NCBI GenBank assembly: GCA_000509105.1
Contig: BAIF02000066.1
Location: forward strand, 1-64,000
Source of the DNA: Clostridiales bacterium VE202-21
Lineage (GTDB): Bacteria > Bacillota > Clostridia > Lachnospirales > Lachnospiraceae
Length of the DNA: 64,000 nt
Reading direction: 5' to 3'
Shown here: in pieces, positions 42,907-51,835 of the stretch
Layout of the letters: each line of letters begins with the position of its first letter
How positions within the stretch are numbered: the stretch's first letter is position 1
Notes under the pieces: model-generated
The model's input: the letters and a program-made list of their open reading frames with translations, nothing else
Database searches by the model: none
Told to the model about the DNA's origin: nothing
Made by a program: the position numbers and the translations under genes

Positions 42907-44172
42907 ATGAATCAGAAAAAAGGATTCTCAAAAGATTTTTGGCTGGTCGTGACCGGTCAGATTATTTCGTTGTTCGGCAATGCGGTTATGAGATTTGCAT
43001 TGCCTATTCATCTGCTGAACGTAACGGGTTCGGCGGCGGTACTTGGTGTAGTTTCCGGGTGCGCATTTATTCCTCTGGCAGTAATGTCACCAATCGGAGG
43101 TATCATAGCGGATCGGGTAAATAAGAGAAATATCATGGTATTTCTGGACTTTTTTACTTCGGCCCTGACAATCCTCTTTTTACTATTTTACGGAAAAGTT
43201 AATATAACGGGGCTTGTTATGGTGATGCTGTTTATGCTTTACGGCATATCCGGCGCTTACCAGCCTTCCGTGCAGGCCAGCATACCGGTGTTGGTGTCCG
43301 GTGAAAGAGTGATGCAGGCAAATGCAGTCATTAATATGGTATCTTCGCTTTCAGGCCTTCTGGGGCCGGCACTTGGAGGAATTGCATACAGTTTATGGGG
43401 GATTTACCCGGTTTTGGCTATGGCGGCAGGATGTTTCTTTTTATCGGCGGTCATGGAACTCTTTATTCATATCCCTTCTTCACGGAGAACGCGGAATGTC
43501 TCCGTTCTGCGTGAGGCAGCTGCGGATTTAAAACAAAGCATATCTTATATCAGCCGTGAGAAGTCTGAGATCGGAAAGCTGACACTTTGCTGTGCCGGGG
43601 TAAATCTGGTGATGTCCTCCCTGATGATTATAGGGCTTCCCGTAATCGTTATGCAGCTGCTGAGGTTTTCAGAGAGCGAAGCATCCAGATTGTATGGATT
43701 CATGCAGGCGGCTCTGGCGGTCGGCGGACTGGCAGGAGGAGTAGGGGCCGGCGTGCTGGGGGCAAAACTGAGGGTGGACAAAAGCTGGAAACTGTTGGCA
43801 TACTGCGGAATTCTTCTGGTGCCCCTCGGAGTTATTTTAATGATAGACGGTCCGGCATATCTGACTTATACATTGCTGACGGCAGTAGGAATGGTTATCA
43901 TGGCTTTATCTTCTATTTACAGTATACAGATTATGTCCTATATCCAAATGACAGTGCCGCAGGAAATGATCGGGAAAGTAATATCCTGGATCATTGCGGT
44001 ATCAACCTGTGCACAGCCGGTTGGGCAGATGGTCTATGGTTTTCTGTTTGAGAAGCTGGATCATGGGGTGTTTATTATCTTTTACGCGGCAGCTGCACTT
44101 GGACTTCTGATTGCGTGGTACAGCAGGAAAGCGTCAGGAGAACTTGGGGGTGAAATGCAGCCAATATTCTGA
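42907..44172 (+). CDS. MFS efflux transporter (macrolide-efflux-like group)
   Basis: 421 residues, 12 membrane segments. WLVVTGQIISLFGNAVMRFA and PIGGIIADRVNKRNIM (motif A) resemble the MFS_3/Mef-like exporters. ATG 42907 is chosen because GGAGG at 42894-42898 has ideal spacing to it; ATG 42892 overlaps that site. Being under TetR-type operators next to the repressor, it is most likely a regulated drug or toxin exporter. Substrate not predictable. Confidence 0.88.
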   Translation: MNQKKGFSKDFWLVVTGQIISLFGNAVMRFALPIHLLNVTGSAAVLGVVSGCAFIPLAVMSPIGGIIADRVNKRNIMVFLDFFTSALTILFLLFYGKVNITGLVMVMLFMLYGISGAYQPSVQASIPVLVSGERVMQANAVINMVSSLSGLLGPALGGIAYSLWGIYPVLAMAAGCFFLSAVMELFIHIPSSRRTRNVSVLREAAADLKQSISYISREKSEIGKLTLCCAGVNLVMSSLMIIGLPVIVMQLLRFSESEASRLYGFMQAALAVGGLAGGVGAGVLGAKLRVDKSWKLLAYCGILLVPLGVILMIDGPAYLTYTLLTAVGMVIMALSSIYSIQIMSYIQMTVPQEMIGKVISWIIAVSTCAQPVGQMVYGFLFEKLDHGVFIIFYAAAALGLLIAWYSRKASGELGGEMQPIF

Positions 44173-44260
44173 GTTTCAACTGAATATATTGCAGAAGCAT
44201 GCTGATTTCCATCACACAGAGTGATATAATTAAAAAAAGTGATATGGAGGCAGTACATAT

Positions 44261-44450
44261 GATATATGAGGGATGGGAAAATTTGTTTTCTTCCAAGATA
44301 TTAGAAAGAGGCTATGATTACTGGGCCGAAAACCGTGGAACGGATTGTGGAATCCTGGAGATATAAGTATCGGAACAGGCCGGCTATGATGGAAGAGATA
44401 AAGTACTTATGACATTTCATAAAAAAAAGTTAAGAGCTGTTGTTTCATAG
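44261..44450 (+). pseudogene. remnant of a SWIM zinc-finger gene
   Basis: A start codon with a good ribosome site (GGAGG) opens a frame reading WENLFSSKILERGYDYW, the typical N-terminus of SWIM-domain proteins. After 34 codons a TAA interrupts it at GILEI, yet the same frame resumes with VSEQAGYDGRDKVLMTF before a second stop near 44450. The rest of the gene (normally several hundred codons, including the SWIM finger) is missing. TATAAT at about 44222-44227 may be its old promoter. The second repeat family begins 45 bp further on. Confidence 0.65.
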
Positions 44451-44494
44451 TGGAAGAAACTTCTATGGAGCTGCGGCTCTGTTTCTTATATAAT

Positions 44495-44643
44495 AGGAAA
44501 GTACTAAGCACTTTTCTATTACATAAAAACCCTCCGGGGAATGCACACGCCGCGATAAGGTATATAGCCGCAAAGCGGCATCGCGGCGGCGCCAAAGTGT
44601 ACAAGCCCCACACGAGTGAGGGGGTGGGGTTTGTACACTTTGA
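44495..44643. repeat. second repeat family, short copy
   Basis: Matches 7266-7502: the hairpin AGGAAAGTACTAAGCACTTT, then CCTCCGGGGAATGCACACGC, GATAAGGTATATAGCCGCAA and GCGGCGGCGCCAAAGTGTAC. It ends in one stem-loop (CAAAGTGTACAAGCCCCAC against GTGGGGTTTGTACACTTTG). No coding capacity. It lies between the SWIM remnant and nth, and may have been involved in the loss of the SWIM gene. Confidence 0.8.
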
Positions 44644-44797
44644 TCTATAATAGAAACGTAGTGAATTATAACTGGAAAGCAATGTGCAAGGTTGTTATAA
44701 TAGAAGAAGATTAATCTTGAAAGCGGATAAGCCTTCCATATCTATAGGCGGAGGGCAGGCAAACAGATTTCAATAAAGTCTTAATTGGAGGATCAAG

Positions 44798-45436
44798 ATG
44801 ACAAAAGAAGAATTAGCATTGGAAATCATAGAACGTCTGAAAAAGGAATATCCGGATGCGGACTGTACCCTGGATTATGACCAGGCATGGAAACTGCTTG
44901 TGGGTGTGCGTCTGGCAGCACAGTGTACTGATGCCCGGGTAAATGTGGTGGTAGAAGATTTATATGAAAAGTACCCGGATGTAGATGCGCTTGCCCAAGC
45001 AGATGTGCAAGATATTGAGCGAATCGTAAAGCCATGTGGGCTTGGCAAAAGCAAGGCCAGAGACATCAGCGCCTGCATGAAAATATTAAAGGAACAATAT
45101 GGCGGCGGCATTCCTAAAACCTTTGATGAGCTGCTGAAGCTTCCGGGGGTAGGAAGAAAAAGCGCCAATCTAATCATGGGGGACGTATTCGGTGAGCCGG
45201 CGATTGTGACAGATACACATTGCATCCGCCTGGTAAACCGCATTGGACTGGTAGACGGAATAAAGGATCCTAAAAAAGTAGAGATGGCCTTGTGGAAACT
45301 GATACCGCCGGCAGAAGGGAGTGACTTCTGCCACAGGCTTGTATACCACGGACGGGATGTCTGTACGGCACGGACAAAGCCGCACTGTGATAAATGCTGT
45401 CTTGCGGATATCTGCGCAAAGTCAGGAGTGGAGTAG
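44798..45436 (+). CDS. nth: endonuclease III
   Basis: DNA glycosylase/AP lyase that removes oxidised pyrimidines. The helix-hairpin-helix LPGVGRKSANLI contains the catalytic lysine, IVTDTHCIRLVNRI the catalytic aspartate, and four cysteines near the C-terminus (CTARTKPHCDKCCLADIC) hold the 4Fe-4S cluster. The length of 212 residues is standard. The start follows GGAGGATC. The oxoguanine glycosylase gene begins 11 bases after its stop. Confidence 0.95.
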   Translation: MTKEELALEIIERLKKEYPDADCTLDYDQAWKLLVGVRLAAQCTDARVNVVVEDLYEKYPDVDALAQADVQDIERIVKPCGLGKSKARDISACMKILKEQYGGGIPKTFDELLKLPGVGRKSANLIMGDVFGEPAIVTDTHCIRLVNRIGLVDGIKDPKKVEMALWKLIPPAEGSDFCHRLVYHGRDVCTARTKPHCDKCCLADICAKSGVE

Positions 45437-45447
45437 AAGAGATACGG

Positions 45448-46266
45448 ATGAAAGCAATGACTGAAAAAACACTGAATTATTTTGATATATCCCAGATCTG
45501 CAATTCCGGACAGTGTTTTCGGATGAGCCAGAAGGGGGAAGATACATATTCCGTGATCGCCGGGGAAAGATATCTGGAAATCCGGCAGAGCGGGAACCAA
45601 TGCACATTTTATTGTGATGAAGCAGAATACGAAAATTATTGGAAGCACTATTTTGACCTGGATACAGACTATGAAGACTATCAAAAATGTATCAGCCAGC
45701 GTGACCGATATCTGTTGTCTGCCTCAGAATTTGGCAGCGGCATCCGCATCCTGCATCAGGACTTGTGGGAGATGATCGTGTCGTTTCTGATATCCCAGCA
45801 GAATAATATTGTCCGGATCAGAAGATGCATACAAAATATCAGCGAAAAGTACGGGGAAAGAAAACAGGATGCTGACGGAAACATTTATGATACGTTTCCG
45901 AAGCCGGAGGCTTTGGCCTGCCTGGATGAGGACGAGCTGAAGGCCTGCAATCTGGGATACAGGAGCAAATATGTGGTCAGGACATCCAAAAGCGTGGTAA
46001 ATGGTGATATATCCCTGGATGAGATCAGGCAGATGCCGTATAAAAAGGCGAAAGAAGAGCTGTTGAAGCTATTCGGCGTGGGCGAAAAGGTGGCTGACTG
46101 TATCTGTCTGTTTGCGCTCCACCACCTCCAGGCATTTCCAGTAGACACTCATATTAATCAGGCTTTAAAGCAGCATTATCCGAAGGGTTTTCCGAAAAGG
46201 CGGTATAAGGGCTGTGAAGGGGTTATGCAGCAGTATATATTCTATTATGAGCTTCTGGGAAAATAA
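45448..46266 (+). CDS. ogg: 8-oxoguanine DNA glycosylase (OGG1 type)
   Basis: 272 residues. An N-terminal OGG_N domain (FDISQICNSGQCFRM) precedes the HhH-GPD domain, where FGVGEKVADCICLFAL carries the catalytic Lys and FPVDTHINQAL the catalytic Asp, both as in OGG1. It removes 8-oxoguanine paired with C. ATG 45448 is preferred; ATG 45457 in the same frame is possible, and the longer frame overlaps nth. Adjacent to nth it forms a base-excision-repair operon for oxidised bases. Confidence 0.93.
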   Translation: MKAMTEKTLNYFDISQICNSGQCFRMSQKGEDTYSVIAGERYLEIRQSGNQCTFYCDEAEYENYWKHYFDLDTDYEDYQKCISQRDRYLLSASEFGSGIRILHQDLWEMIVSFLISQQNNIVRIRRCIQNISEKYGERKQDADGNIYDTFPKPEALACLDEDELKACNLGYRSKYVVRTSKSVVNGDISLDEIRQMPYKKAKEELLKLFGVGEKVADCICLFALHHLQAFPVDTHINQALKQHYPKGFPKRRYKGCEGVMQQYIFYYELLGK

Positions 46267-46345
46267 TGGATTGGTTCATATACAAAAGAAGATCGATGAC
46301 GGATTGAGCGGCGGTAAATTTGTCGGGTAAGGGATTGGTGGAAAC

Positions 46346-47521
46346 ATGAGTATGGAATTAAAATTGGATTCAGAAATTATCTATGAAAATAATCTAGATA
46401 CAATTAAATTTGCAAAAATGCTGGATGACCCTTCCCAGTGTTATAAATTCTATTGGCTCGAAGCAATCCTGAATTTAATTAGGGATAATGAAGTGGTAAG
46501 TTTTGATGCTATTATTAATGAAATGATCTGCGGGGCCTGGTATACAGTCACCTGTTTTCACCTTCATCTGGGACCGGTTATAAAAAACAAAACAGAGAAT
46601 TTTCTTGAACATGCCATTAACACTCTGGCTAAGAACTCGGATTTATCACAAGATGCAGAAAGGGAAGACATTATAGCGGCCATCAAGCTGAATGAAAAGG
46701 AACTGAGAAGTGATAAAACGAACCTTACGAACTGCGTTCCGTACAGGCTTTTGTCATCTTTCCTGGATGAACTCGGGGGCGGGAATAAACTTTGGAACCA
46801 GCGGGGGAGGCTGATTGAGTATATCAATCGGATGAATGAAAAAACATCGCTTCTCTACACCATTATTGATGGAAAAGGACTGCAGAAAAAGATCCGGATT
46901 AATCCCCACTGGAGGCAGCTGATACTAGATAACTATCCTGTAATATACAGCTGGATCCAATTAAAGAAAATCCGTTTTCTGCAGGACCGTAACCCGGGAG
47001 TTCCCGGCATCATATATAAATTAGAGCGCGAGAATAACAAGATCCGGAAATTGCATCACGCCAGAGAACTATGGAAAAGTGCGGTCGAAATAGGCGGCTC
47101 CCCGATATATGATATCTACTCAGGAAAAGAATTGGATCTTAAAAGTTATGACTTGGATCACTTTGTTCCACGGTCATATATCGCAAATGACGAATTATGG
47201 AACTTAACGCCAATGGAGAAGAGGCTGAATTCCAGCAAGAATAACAGACTTCCGGAATGGGACAGCTATTTTCCGGGGCTGGCTGGCAATCAGTATTACT
47301 TATATAAAATTGTTTTCAGCAATCCCGGTATCCGTAAAAAATTCGAAAATTGCAGGAGAGATAATCTCAATGCAATATGGGCAAGTGAAACCTTATTTAT
47401 CGAGGGAAACACGGAGGAAAGATTTACGAATATACTTGAACATAATTTAAAACCACTGCATGAATCCGCCTTGCTGCAGGGATATGGATTATGGAAATGT
47501 CCTGCGGATTTGATTCTGTAG
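46346..47521 (+). CDS. HNH endonuclease domain protein
   Basis: A 391-residue protein with an unassigned helical N-terminal region of about 230 residues and a C-terminal HNH nuclease: IYSGKELDL, YDLDHFVPRS (His272), then LWNLTPMEKRLNSSKNNRLP. The ββα-metal core is of the type found in Cas9 and in stand-alone defence nucleases (HNH_4). A SAM methyltransferase gene follows 57 bases later. It could be a modification-dependent or conflict nuclease. The start follows GGTGG and is fairly weak. Confidence 0.82.
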   Translation: MSMELKLDSEIIYENNLDTIKFAKMLDDPSQCYKFYWLEAILNLIRDNEVVSFDAIINEMICGAWYTVTCFHLHLGPVIKNKTENFLEHAINTLAKNSDLSQDAEREDIIAAIKLNEKELRSDKTNLTNCVPYRLLSSFLDELGGGNKLWNQRGRLIEYINRMNEKTSLLYTIIDGKGLQKKIRINPHWRQLILDNYPVIYSWIQLKKIRFLQDRNPGVPGIIYKLERENNKIRKLHHARELWKSAVEIGGSPIYDIYSGKELDLKSYDLDHFVPRSYIANDELWNLTPMEKRLNSSKNNRLPEWDSYFPGLAGNQYYLYKIVFSNPGIRKKFENCRRDNLNAIWASETLFIEGNTEERFTNILEHNLKPLHESALLQGYGLWKCPADLIL

Positions 47522-47578
47522 CTGCTTCCTTGAAATAAATAAGAAATCCAGAAAGTTTATGGAAGGCGGGAAATACGG

Positions 47579-48187
47579 ATGGAAGATAGTAAGACAATCA
47601 CCTATTATAATGAGCATGCAGAGGAATTTATAGAAAACACCTGGAAGGCTGATATGTCAGAAGTTTACGGCCGCTTTTTAAAATACATGGAGCCAGGTGC
47701 GCATATATTGGATGCGGGCTGCGGCAGTGGACGCGATAGCTATTGGTTTATGCAAAAGGGATACCAGGTGACGGTTGCCGATGCATCGGAGTCGATGTGT
47801 AAAGCTGCTGAACGACTGACCGGCCAGCAGGTAGTGCAGTTCCGTTTTGAGGATATGGATTTTCAAGAGGCGTTTGATGGTATATGGGCCTGCGCCTCTT
47901 TGCTGCATGTAAAGAGAGATAAGTTACCGGAGATAATCGGGAAAATGATGACTGCCTTAAGAGAGGGAGGCGTCCTATATGCCTCATGGAAATACGGGCT
48001 TTCTGAAAGATGGTCTGGTGACCGGTATTTTTGCGATCTTACACAGGAAGAACTGTCACAAATACTCTCGGAACAAGGTGGATATATATTAGAGGAATGG
48101 TGGATTACAGAGGATGTGCGGGTAGAGCATAAATCTGAAAGGTGGCTGAATGTTATTATCAGAAAAAGTAATCGAAAAATAAAATAA
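47579..48187 (+). CDS. class I SAM-dependent methyltransferase
   Basis: 202 residues with motif I ILDAGCGSGRDSYWF, VTVADASESMCKAA (motif II) and ALREGGVLYASWKYG (post-motif). It resembles the Methyltransf_11/TehB-like small-molecule methyltransferases. There is no DPPY or PC motif, so it is not a recognisable DNA methylase. It is next to the HNH nuclease gene and may be co-transcribed; a functional link is not shown. Confidence 0.88.
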   Translation: MEDSKTITYYNEHAEEFIENTWKADMSEVYGRFLKYMEPGAHILDAGCGSGRDSYWFMQKGYQVTVADASESMCKAAERLTGQQVVQFRFEDMDFQEAFDGIWACASLLHVKRDKLPEIIGKMMTALREGGVLYASWKYGLSERWSGDRYFCDLTQEELSQILSEQGGYILEEWWITEDVRVEHKSERWLNVIIRKSNRKIK

Positions 48188-48293
48188 ATATCTCGAATTA
48201 ACTGTCAGACAGAGATATACAATCAGTCAATTAAACTGTCAAAATATTTTTTATAACAGAGTGCCTTATTCTAACGGAGGATAAATATAGAAA

Positions 48294-48728
48294 ATGAAGA
48301 AACAAATATGTATAGAAGATATTGCTGAAGAATTAGAGGCATGTACAGATAGCTGGGAACAGTTTTTAAATACCGAAACCGGTGAAATAGTGGCGTTGTC
48401 GGATGGCATGTGGGTAGACCGGGATGAAGAATTAGAGGAAGAGATTGATGCTTCGGATAGTTATGAACGTCTTCCGAACCAATATGAAATACATGAGTGG
48501 AAGATTATGGAGACGTTTGCGCTGGGAGTGACATCGGAAAGAAAACAGGAGCGGCTTTTGTTGGCACTGCATGGAAGAAAGGCTTATCGCCATTTTAAAG
48601 ATGAAATTATAAACTTAGGTATTGATGAAGAATACTACGCATACCGATTCCAGGCGCTATGTAAAATTGCGGAAGAATGGTGTGAAGAGAATGAGATTCC
48701 GTATACCACCAGGGAGGAAAGGCACTAA
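48294..48728 (+). CDS. UPF0158 family protein
   Basis: 144 residues, acidic. Typical UPF0158 pattern: LNTETGEIVALSDG early and RHFKDEIINLGIDEEYYAYR, then ALCKIAEEWCEENEI, at the end. The family has no assigned function. The ribosome site CGGAGG is 13 bases away, rather far. Its stop overlaps the next start (TAATG), so it is translationally coupled to the DUF6615-like gene. Confidence 0.8.
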   Translation: MKKQICIEDIAEELEACTDSWEQFLNTETGEIVALSDGMWVDRDEELEEEIDASDSYERLPNQYEIHEWKIMETFALGVTSERKQERLLLALHGRKAYRHFKDEIINLGIDEEYYAYRFQALCKIAEEWCEENEIPYTTREERH

Positions 48729-49594
48729 TGAAAAGAGTAGTATTTATTGGGGAAGAGGAAGAAGCGCTTGTGTTTCATCAGTGTTCAGCTTTTATTTATG
48801 AATGGTTACTGAAGCAGGCACATGTAAAAGAAGAGTCTTTGACGGATTGGCTGTTATATGATATATCAAGCAGCAATCCGAATATTTATTATAAGGCATT
48901 TTCACGCCATGAAGAATCAGAGAATGGAGCAGATTGGGAGTGGTGGATATTAACGACGGATCCTTTTTATAAAGATAAGTATAATGGGTATAGATTTTTG
49001 GTACAGGCTAAAAAGTTATGGCCAAATAATCAGGATAATTATTCATTATTAAGTTATGGTAATAAAAATGGCTTCCAGATAGATTTACTTTTGAATGAAG
49101 CCAGGTATAGAAATTCGTATCCATTATATATGTTTTACACGACAACACAACCGGACATAACAGAACAAATAAAAAATATTCAATTTATACAGGAAGAAAC
49201 ACTCCGATGGTGTGAAGACTGTAATAACGGATGTTTTTTATTAGATGCTGGAAGTATTAGTGAGATTCTTTTTAATTTGCCAAGACATAAAATATTTGAT
49301 ACAGAGATCGTAAATCATTCATGGAAATTATCTCTTTTAGATAAATTGTTTCAGGATCGAAGCAAGAGCGGTCATTTATTGAATGAATTCAATCAGAGAT
49401 TGATACAACTTGGTGGAATGGACTCTAAATATAATGGCGGGGTATATGGCATTAAGCATAGTAGTAGAGGAATTCCGAATTACTTAAAGTTTTTTGTTGA
49501 GCACCAGGGACAAGACCTTGGTTGGCTTGAGAGAGAAATGAAGTTCGAGATAAAAGAGATTGGCGGATTAGCTGTTATTGACCTACGCGAGTGA
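48728..49594 (+). CDS. DUF6615-like protein, possible nuclease
   Basis: 288 residues. The region ESLTDWLLYDISSSNPNIYY, then GADWEWWILTTDPFY and YRFLVQAKKLWP, matches what I know as DUF6615. The arrangement Asp in GADWEWW followed about 25 residues later by Gln-x-Lys in VQAKK is like the metal-site spacing of PD-(D/E)xK nucleases with Q in place of E; this is inference. The codon use is distinctly A/T-rich compared with nearby housekeeping genes, suggesting acquisition by transfer. It is coupled to the UPF0158 gene. Confidence 0.65.
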   Translation: MKRVVFIGEEEEALVFHQCSAFIYEWLLKQAHVKEESLTDWLLYDISSSNPNIYYKAFSRHEESENGADWEWWILTTDPFYKDKYNGYRFLVQAKKLWPNNQDNYSLLSYGNKNGFQIDLLLNEARYRNSYPLYMFYTTTQPDITEQIKNIQFIQEETLRWCEDCNNGCFLLDAGSISEILFNLPRHKIFDTEIVNHSWKLSLLDKLFQDRSKSGHLLNEFNQRLIQLGGMDSKYNGGVYGIKHSSRGIPNYLKFFVEHQGQDLGWLEREMKFEIKEIGGLAVIDLRE

Positions 49595-49646
49595 AACGGG
49601 CGAAATCGGTGCCTTAAAGATAGAAGGGGACGTGAAATAAATGCCC

Positions 49647-49752
49647 TGACTGATAATATTTATGACCGTAAAATTTATATGAAGGGCATTGATCACAGTT
49701 ACTATTATGAAGGTTATTATGTTTTCAAGACCGAAGAATTAACAAAGCGGTA
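49647..49752 (+). pseudogene. 3' remnant of an unidentified gene
   Basis: A frame without a proper start reads TDNIYDRKIYMKGIDHSYYY, then EGYYVFKTEELTKR and a stop. The composition looks coding, but nothing precedes it in frame. It is probably the end of a gene deleted when the accessory region was rearranged. Product not recognised. Confidence 0.4.
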
Positions 49753-49830
49753 AGCGTGGAGATAGTTATTGAACAAAAATTCAAGGAGATTTTGGTTTGG
49801 AAAACTTAGACAGATATAAACGGAGGAAAT

Positions 49831-50718
49831 ATGCGATATCTCTCAGTTAATGAAACAGCGAAAAAATGGAATATATCGGAGCGAAGTGTGAGAAATTATT
49901 ACGCTCATAGGCGTGTAAAAGGCGCATTTCTTACCAGCAAGACCTGGAACATTCCGGAAGATGCTGAAAAACCAGAGCGATCCAACAAGAGAAAAGAACA
50001 GATAACTTTGCTGGATATTTTGCAGGGACAGAAGGCAAGTAAATATTCAGATGGAATTTACCATAAGACTCAAATTGATTTAACATATAATTCAAACCAT
50101 ATGGAAGGCAGCCGTCTGACTCGCGATCAGACCAGATATATTTTTGAAACTAATACTATCGGCGTGGAAAATGAAGTTCTCAATGTGGATGATGTGATTG
50201 AAACAGCAAATCATTTTCGTTGTATTGATATGATCATTGATCATGCAAAATTCGCTTTGACGGAAAAGCTTATTAAGGAACTGCACCTGATACTAAAAAG
50301 CGGAACCAGTGATTCCAGAAAAGACTGGTTTGCAGCGGGAGAATATAAGAAACTGCCAAATGAGGTGGGCGGCATGGAAACCGTACTTCCGGAAGAAGTT
50401 GTCGACAAAATGAAGGCCCTGCTGGCAGAGTACAATGCGAAAGAAGAAAAGACCTTTGAGGATATTTTAGATTTCTATGTGAAGTTTGAGAGAATCCACC
50501 CATTTCAGGACGGAAACGGCCGTGTGGGCAGACTGATTATGTTTAAAGAGTGTCTGAAATATAATATTGTTCCGTTTATCATCGAGGATCATCTAAAACT
50601 AATTTATTATCGAGGATTGAAAGAGTGGGATAATGAGAAGGGGTATCTGACAGATACCTGTCTGACGGCGCAGGATAAATATAAAGTTTATCTGGATTAT
50701 TTCAGGATTGAGTATTAA
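49831..50718 (+). CDS. Fic family protein with N-terminal HTH, copy 1
   Basis: 295 residues. An N-terminal MerR-like helix-turn-helix (VNETAKKWNISERSVRNYYA, about residues 4-45) is followed by a Fic domain with the complete catalytic loop HPFQDGNGRVGRLI. The autoinhibitory motif (S/T)xxxE(G/N) is seen as SNHMEG before the core, the class II arrangement. Fic enzymes usually transfer AMP to protein hydroxyls; targets here are unknown. The HTH suggests it regulates its own or other genes. A second HTH-Fic gene lies 1.1 kb downstream, across broken IS66 pieces. The start follows GGAGG. Confidence 0.9.
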   Translation: MRYLSVNETAKKWNISERSVRNYYAHRRVKGAFLTSKTWNIPEDAEKPERSNKRKEQITLLDILQGQKASKYSDGIYHKTQIDLTYNSNHMEGSRLTRDQTRYIFETNTIGVENEVLNVDDVIETANHFRCIDMIIDHAKFALTEKLIKELHLILKSGTSDSRKDWFAAGEYKKLPNEVGGMETVLPEEVVDKMKALLAEYNAKEEKTFEDILDFYVKFERIHPFQDGNGRVGRLIMFKECLKYNIVPFIIEDHLKLIYYRGLKEWDNEKGYLTDTCLTAQDKYKVYLDYFRIEY

Positions 50719-50881
50719 GAGTATCTTTAGATTACCACAGGTTTATCCTAAAGTATCAACTTGATACTTTAGAAATATTGCAAAGGGACAAAGTGACTTT
50801 GACAATTTTTAAATTCATCAAAACAATGATATTCAATGACTGAGAGATGATGTTTGGAATCATTGCGGTAAAAAGCTAAAC
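50719..50881 (+). other. intergenic stretch after Fic copy 1
   Basis: No gene seen. A short inverted AAAGTATCAA/TTGATACTTT pair (about 50751-50772) could act as a weak terminator for the fic gene. Confidence 0.4.
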
Positions 50882-51075
50882 AGTGCGATCATCTACAGCA
50901 TAACGGAAACAGCTAAGGCGAATAACCTGAATCCGTTCCGTTATCTGCCCCACATCCTGACAGTATTGAGGTCCATCAGGATGATACAGATTACAGCTTT
51001 ATTGAAGAACTGCTTCCATGGTTCGATCAGTTACCGGAGATCTGTCGGAGCAAATCTAAAACAACCAATGTGTAG
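50882..51075 (+). mobile_element. C-terminal fragment of an IS66 transposase
   Basis: Reads SAIIYSITETAKANNLNPFR, then after a frameshift EVHQDDTDYSFIEELLPWFD, QLPEICRSK and a stop, the usual C-terminus of IS66 TnpC. The upstream part of the gene is absent. Clearly non-functional. Confidence 0.8.
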
Positions 51076-51159
51076 ACCTGGCCGCCGGAAACGGCGGTAA
51101 AAAATGAGCCAGTACTCATGTTTTACCGTATACGAAAAATACGCGGATGGATATAACTA

Positions 51160-51654
51160 GCTGAGCCTTTTTAACGAGGCAGAGCAGGAAACAGATCCGG
51201 ATGCGCCGGAGCCGGAAATGGAGGAAATCCATTCGTCTTCTTATAAAAGAAGTGTCCCGGCAAATAGGCGGAAGACCTTTCCGCCTTTGAAACGGAAAAG
51301 AGGCCTTCCCTTCTTAAAGGCAGTGTGGCAACACCATTCCTGGTTTCAGGCATCATGAACGCAAAGTATGTCAATGGCATGCCCCTGGCGCGTCAGGAAC
51401 GGGAATTTGCCCGTTATGGCCTGAACCTTTCTGCGGAGACCATGGCGAATTGGATCATTCAGTGTGCGGAACGGTATCTGCAGCCATTTTATGGACTGAT
51501 AAAGGAAGAATTCCTCCAGGGCAGGTATGCCCATGGAGATGCAACCCGTGTTCAGTATCACAGAAACTGCGCTTATGAATGGACTGAAGCCATACAACTA
51601 TCTCTCACATATGATGGGAAAAATGAAAGATTTCGGTGCGTTTCCGGCAAATGA
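51160..51654 (+). mobile_element. central fragment of an IS66 transposase
   Basis: Reads LSLFNEAEQETDPDAPEPEM as in the IS66 TnpC N-terminal region, then, after one or more frameshifts, GSVATPFLVSGIMNAKYVNG, RYGLNLSAETMANWIIQ and YAHGDATRVQ (around the first DDE Asp), ending prematurely near 51654. It stands downstream of a C-terminal fragment, the wrong order for one copy, so at least two IS66 insertions or a rearrangement are recorded here. Confidence 0.8.
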
Positions 51655-51765
51655 AGAGATGTTGGATATTCTTCCATGATCCGCCAAACTGCCGGATGAT
51701 TACCTACTTACCTACATTGGAAAAAGTAGCTTTTGAGCTTTTGCATTGTTCCGAAAAAGGGGTAA

Positions 51766-51810
51766 TATTATTCCGATAGCGTTGCTATTATTCCGATAAT
51801 TGGGTATACT
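51766..51810 (+). promoter_or_regulatory. promoter of Fic copy 2 with direct repeats
   Basis: TTGCTA (51782-51787), 17-bp spacer and TATACT (51805-51810). TATTATTCCGATA occurs twice in direct orientation, 20 bp apart (51766-51778 and 51786-51798), the second inside the spacer. Two helical turns of spacing suits a dimeric or tandem HTH regulator, possibly the HTH-Fic protein itself. Confidence 0.6.
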
Positions 51811-51835
51811 ATTGTTTGAAGCGAGGTGCAGAAAT

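Noticed and set aside
47579-48187. DNA methyltransferase of a restriction-modification system
   Set aside because: No DPPY/NPPY or PC-type catalytic motif; sequence fits small-molecule methyltransferases.
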